From NCBI GenBank assembly GCA_963205185.1, contig CAUJHZ010000039.1, positions 1 to 61,942 of the forward strand: a stretch of DNA of 61,942 nucleotides, written 5' to 3'. The notes beneath the pieces were generated by a model. The model was not told the origin of the DNA. It worked only from the letters and a program-made list of their open reading frames with translations, and searched no databases. The translations under genes were made by a program, and so were the position numbers. Below are positions 61,304 through 61,942 of this stretch, one piece after another. Origin of the DNA: Planctomycetota bacterium. Lineage in GTDB: Bacteria; Planctomycetota; Phycisphaerae; Phycisphaerales; UBA5793. The stretch's first letter is position 1. Each line of letters begins with the position of its first letter.

Positions 61304-61503
61304 CGGCGCAGAATGAGACTCTCCGCCGCACAATGAGACTCTAACTCGCAGAACAAGACGCTCCGGCGCACGCGGAGAGTCTCCCGCGACGAATAAGACT
61401 TCCCGGCGCACGCGCAGAGTCTCCCCCGACGAATAAGTCTCTGCGGCGCAGAATAAGACGCCCCCGCGCACGCGGAGAAACTCCGGCGACGAATCCGGCT
61501 CTC
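61304..61503. repeat. Ten tandem 20-bp repeats
   Basis: Ten consecutive 20-base units with a consensus near CGGCGCAGAATAAGACTCTC, each starting at 61304 + 20n. Units 4-5, 6-7 and 9-10 form a higher-order 40-base pair (a CGCACGCGGAGAGT unit followed by a CGACGAATAAGAC unit). Weaker units flank both ends. Minus-strand frames stay open across the array because the unit has no stop in those frames, but coding is not convincing. Confidence 0.92.
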
Positions 61504-61805
61504 CGGAGTCGGCCAAGACCAATCCGGGCCGTGTCCGGGTCTCCGCCGCCCCGCCGGCGGCCGATAATTCATGGCAGCCACCAGGACCGTCCCACCGCGA
61601 CGTCCGGCGGGAGGTGCGCAATGCAGAGATGCCGGCCCCCCGAGCCCCTCATCGCCCGGTCCCGCTCCAGCACACGGCCAATCGTCAATTTGCACCTGAC
61701 CTACCAGCTGCCAGCCGCGAGCGAGGCGTTGCGATCAGAACAAACGTACCTGTCCCGTTTGCTTCCCTGTCCCGTTGTCTTTCCCGCCGTCATGCGAACC
61801 GCGGC
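61504..61805. other. Non-coding spacer
   Basis: About 300 bases after the array with no gene, hairpin terminator or repeat that I can identify. Confidence 0.4.
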
Positions 61806-61941
61806 CTATTTGCTGCCGCACTCCGGGCACACCGCCATCACTAAGTGCTTCTTGACATAGCCGCACCATACACATCTGCCGTTGTGCTTGCGATATGTGT
61901 ACCTTATGATGTGGATCATGGAGAGCGTCGTGAGAATGCAG
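61806..61941 (-). CDS. 3' end of a zinc-ribbon protein (start beyond window)
   Basis: The minus strand is open from the window edge to a TAG at 61806-61808 and reads ...ILTTLSMIHIIRYTYRKHN then GRCVWCGYVKKHLVMAVCPECGSK. The CxxC...CxxC ribbon is of the type seen in other genes here, following what looks like the end of a membrane helix. Only about 45 residues are visible. Confidence 0.75.
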   Translation of the reverse strand, partial: CILTTLSMIHIIRYTYRKHNGRCVWCGYVKKHLVMAVCPECGSK

Positions 61942-61942
61942 G

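Noticed and set aside
61304-61503. CRISPR array
   Set aside because: Units are contiguous 20-base repeats without unique spacers, and no cas genes are nearby.

Overview
The window looks like a chromosomal segment of a Planctomycetota bacterium, probably class Phycisphaerae. The evidence is very high GC with strong G/C at third codon positions; seven membrane or hypothetical proteins carrying the short zinc ribbon of the CGYDLRGNTSGVCPECG type; a planctomycete-style prepilin ([17 protein letters not shown]); HAF-repeat, dockerin, DUF4159, DUF4175 and NPCBM proteins; and a MoxR/DUF58/BatA-type cluster. dnaA, parB with two perfect parS sites, lexA, trpA, dinG, rmuC and mutM show it is core chromosome. 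No tRNA, rRNA, CRISPR array or prophage was seen.

Layout. 1-1349: end of a HAF-repeat secreted protein, an orphan response regulator and a doubtful small ORF. 1604-15566 (minus): a long, mostly translationally coupled operon, MoxR ATPase > DUF58 > BatA-like > VWA/amidotransferase-like > DUF4175 > Q-rich protein > terpene-cyclase-like toroid > NPCBM-like protein. It is interrupted between moxR and the DUF58 gene by a plus-strand two-gene cassette headed by a DUF4258 protein. 15872-26456: tetraheme-type cytochrome c, CPBP protease, methyltransferase, rhodanese-like lipoprotein, DsbD-alpha-like protein plus redoxin, Gfo/Idh/MocA oxidoreductase, HAF-repeat protein, and a DUF4159/toroid protein. 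26555-33028: trpA coupled to a MazG-like gene, a PAP2-DUF4214 fusion, a histidine kinase, a zinc-ribbon membrane protein and two TPR proteins. 33189-36377: an AT-rich region with DnaA-box-like sites, a strong promoter, a GC-rich hairpin-rich leader and lexA, then a DUF3568 lipoprotein and a DUF4230 protein. 36454-39238: prepilin, thioredoxin-dockerin protein, terminator, membrane protein. 39278-43659: AAA ATPase, soluble histidine kinase, twin parS, parB, and an AT-hook DNA-binding protein. 43696-48029: rmuC, zinc-ribbon protein, dinG. 48031-51297: REP-associated tyrosine transposase with three 126-bp repeats, then three tandem zinc-ribbon genes and the remnant of a fourth. 51598-57923: a 996-residue secreted protein, MBL-fold hydrolase, dnaA and a small membrane protein. 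57930-61941: possible oriC region, mutM, HEAT-repeat protein, an array of ten 20-bp repeats, and the 3' end of another zinc-ribbon gene.

How it fits together. The MoxR cluster is probably a chaperone/metal-dependent VWA system acting at the membrane and on secreted partners. dnaA, parB/parS and lexA place replication initiation, segregation and SOS control in one neighbourhood. Two features deserve most attention. First, a recurring -10 box exactly six bases before the start codon (TAnnnT-N6-ATG) predicts leaderless mRNAs for several genes. Second, the RAYT gene and its 126-bp repeats are fitted into gene boundaries, supplying part of a promoter and a stop codon. All functional statements come from reading motifs by eye; no database search was run.
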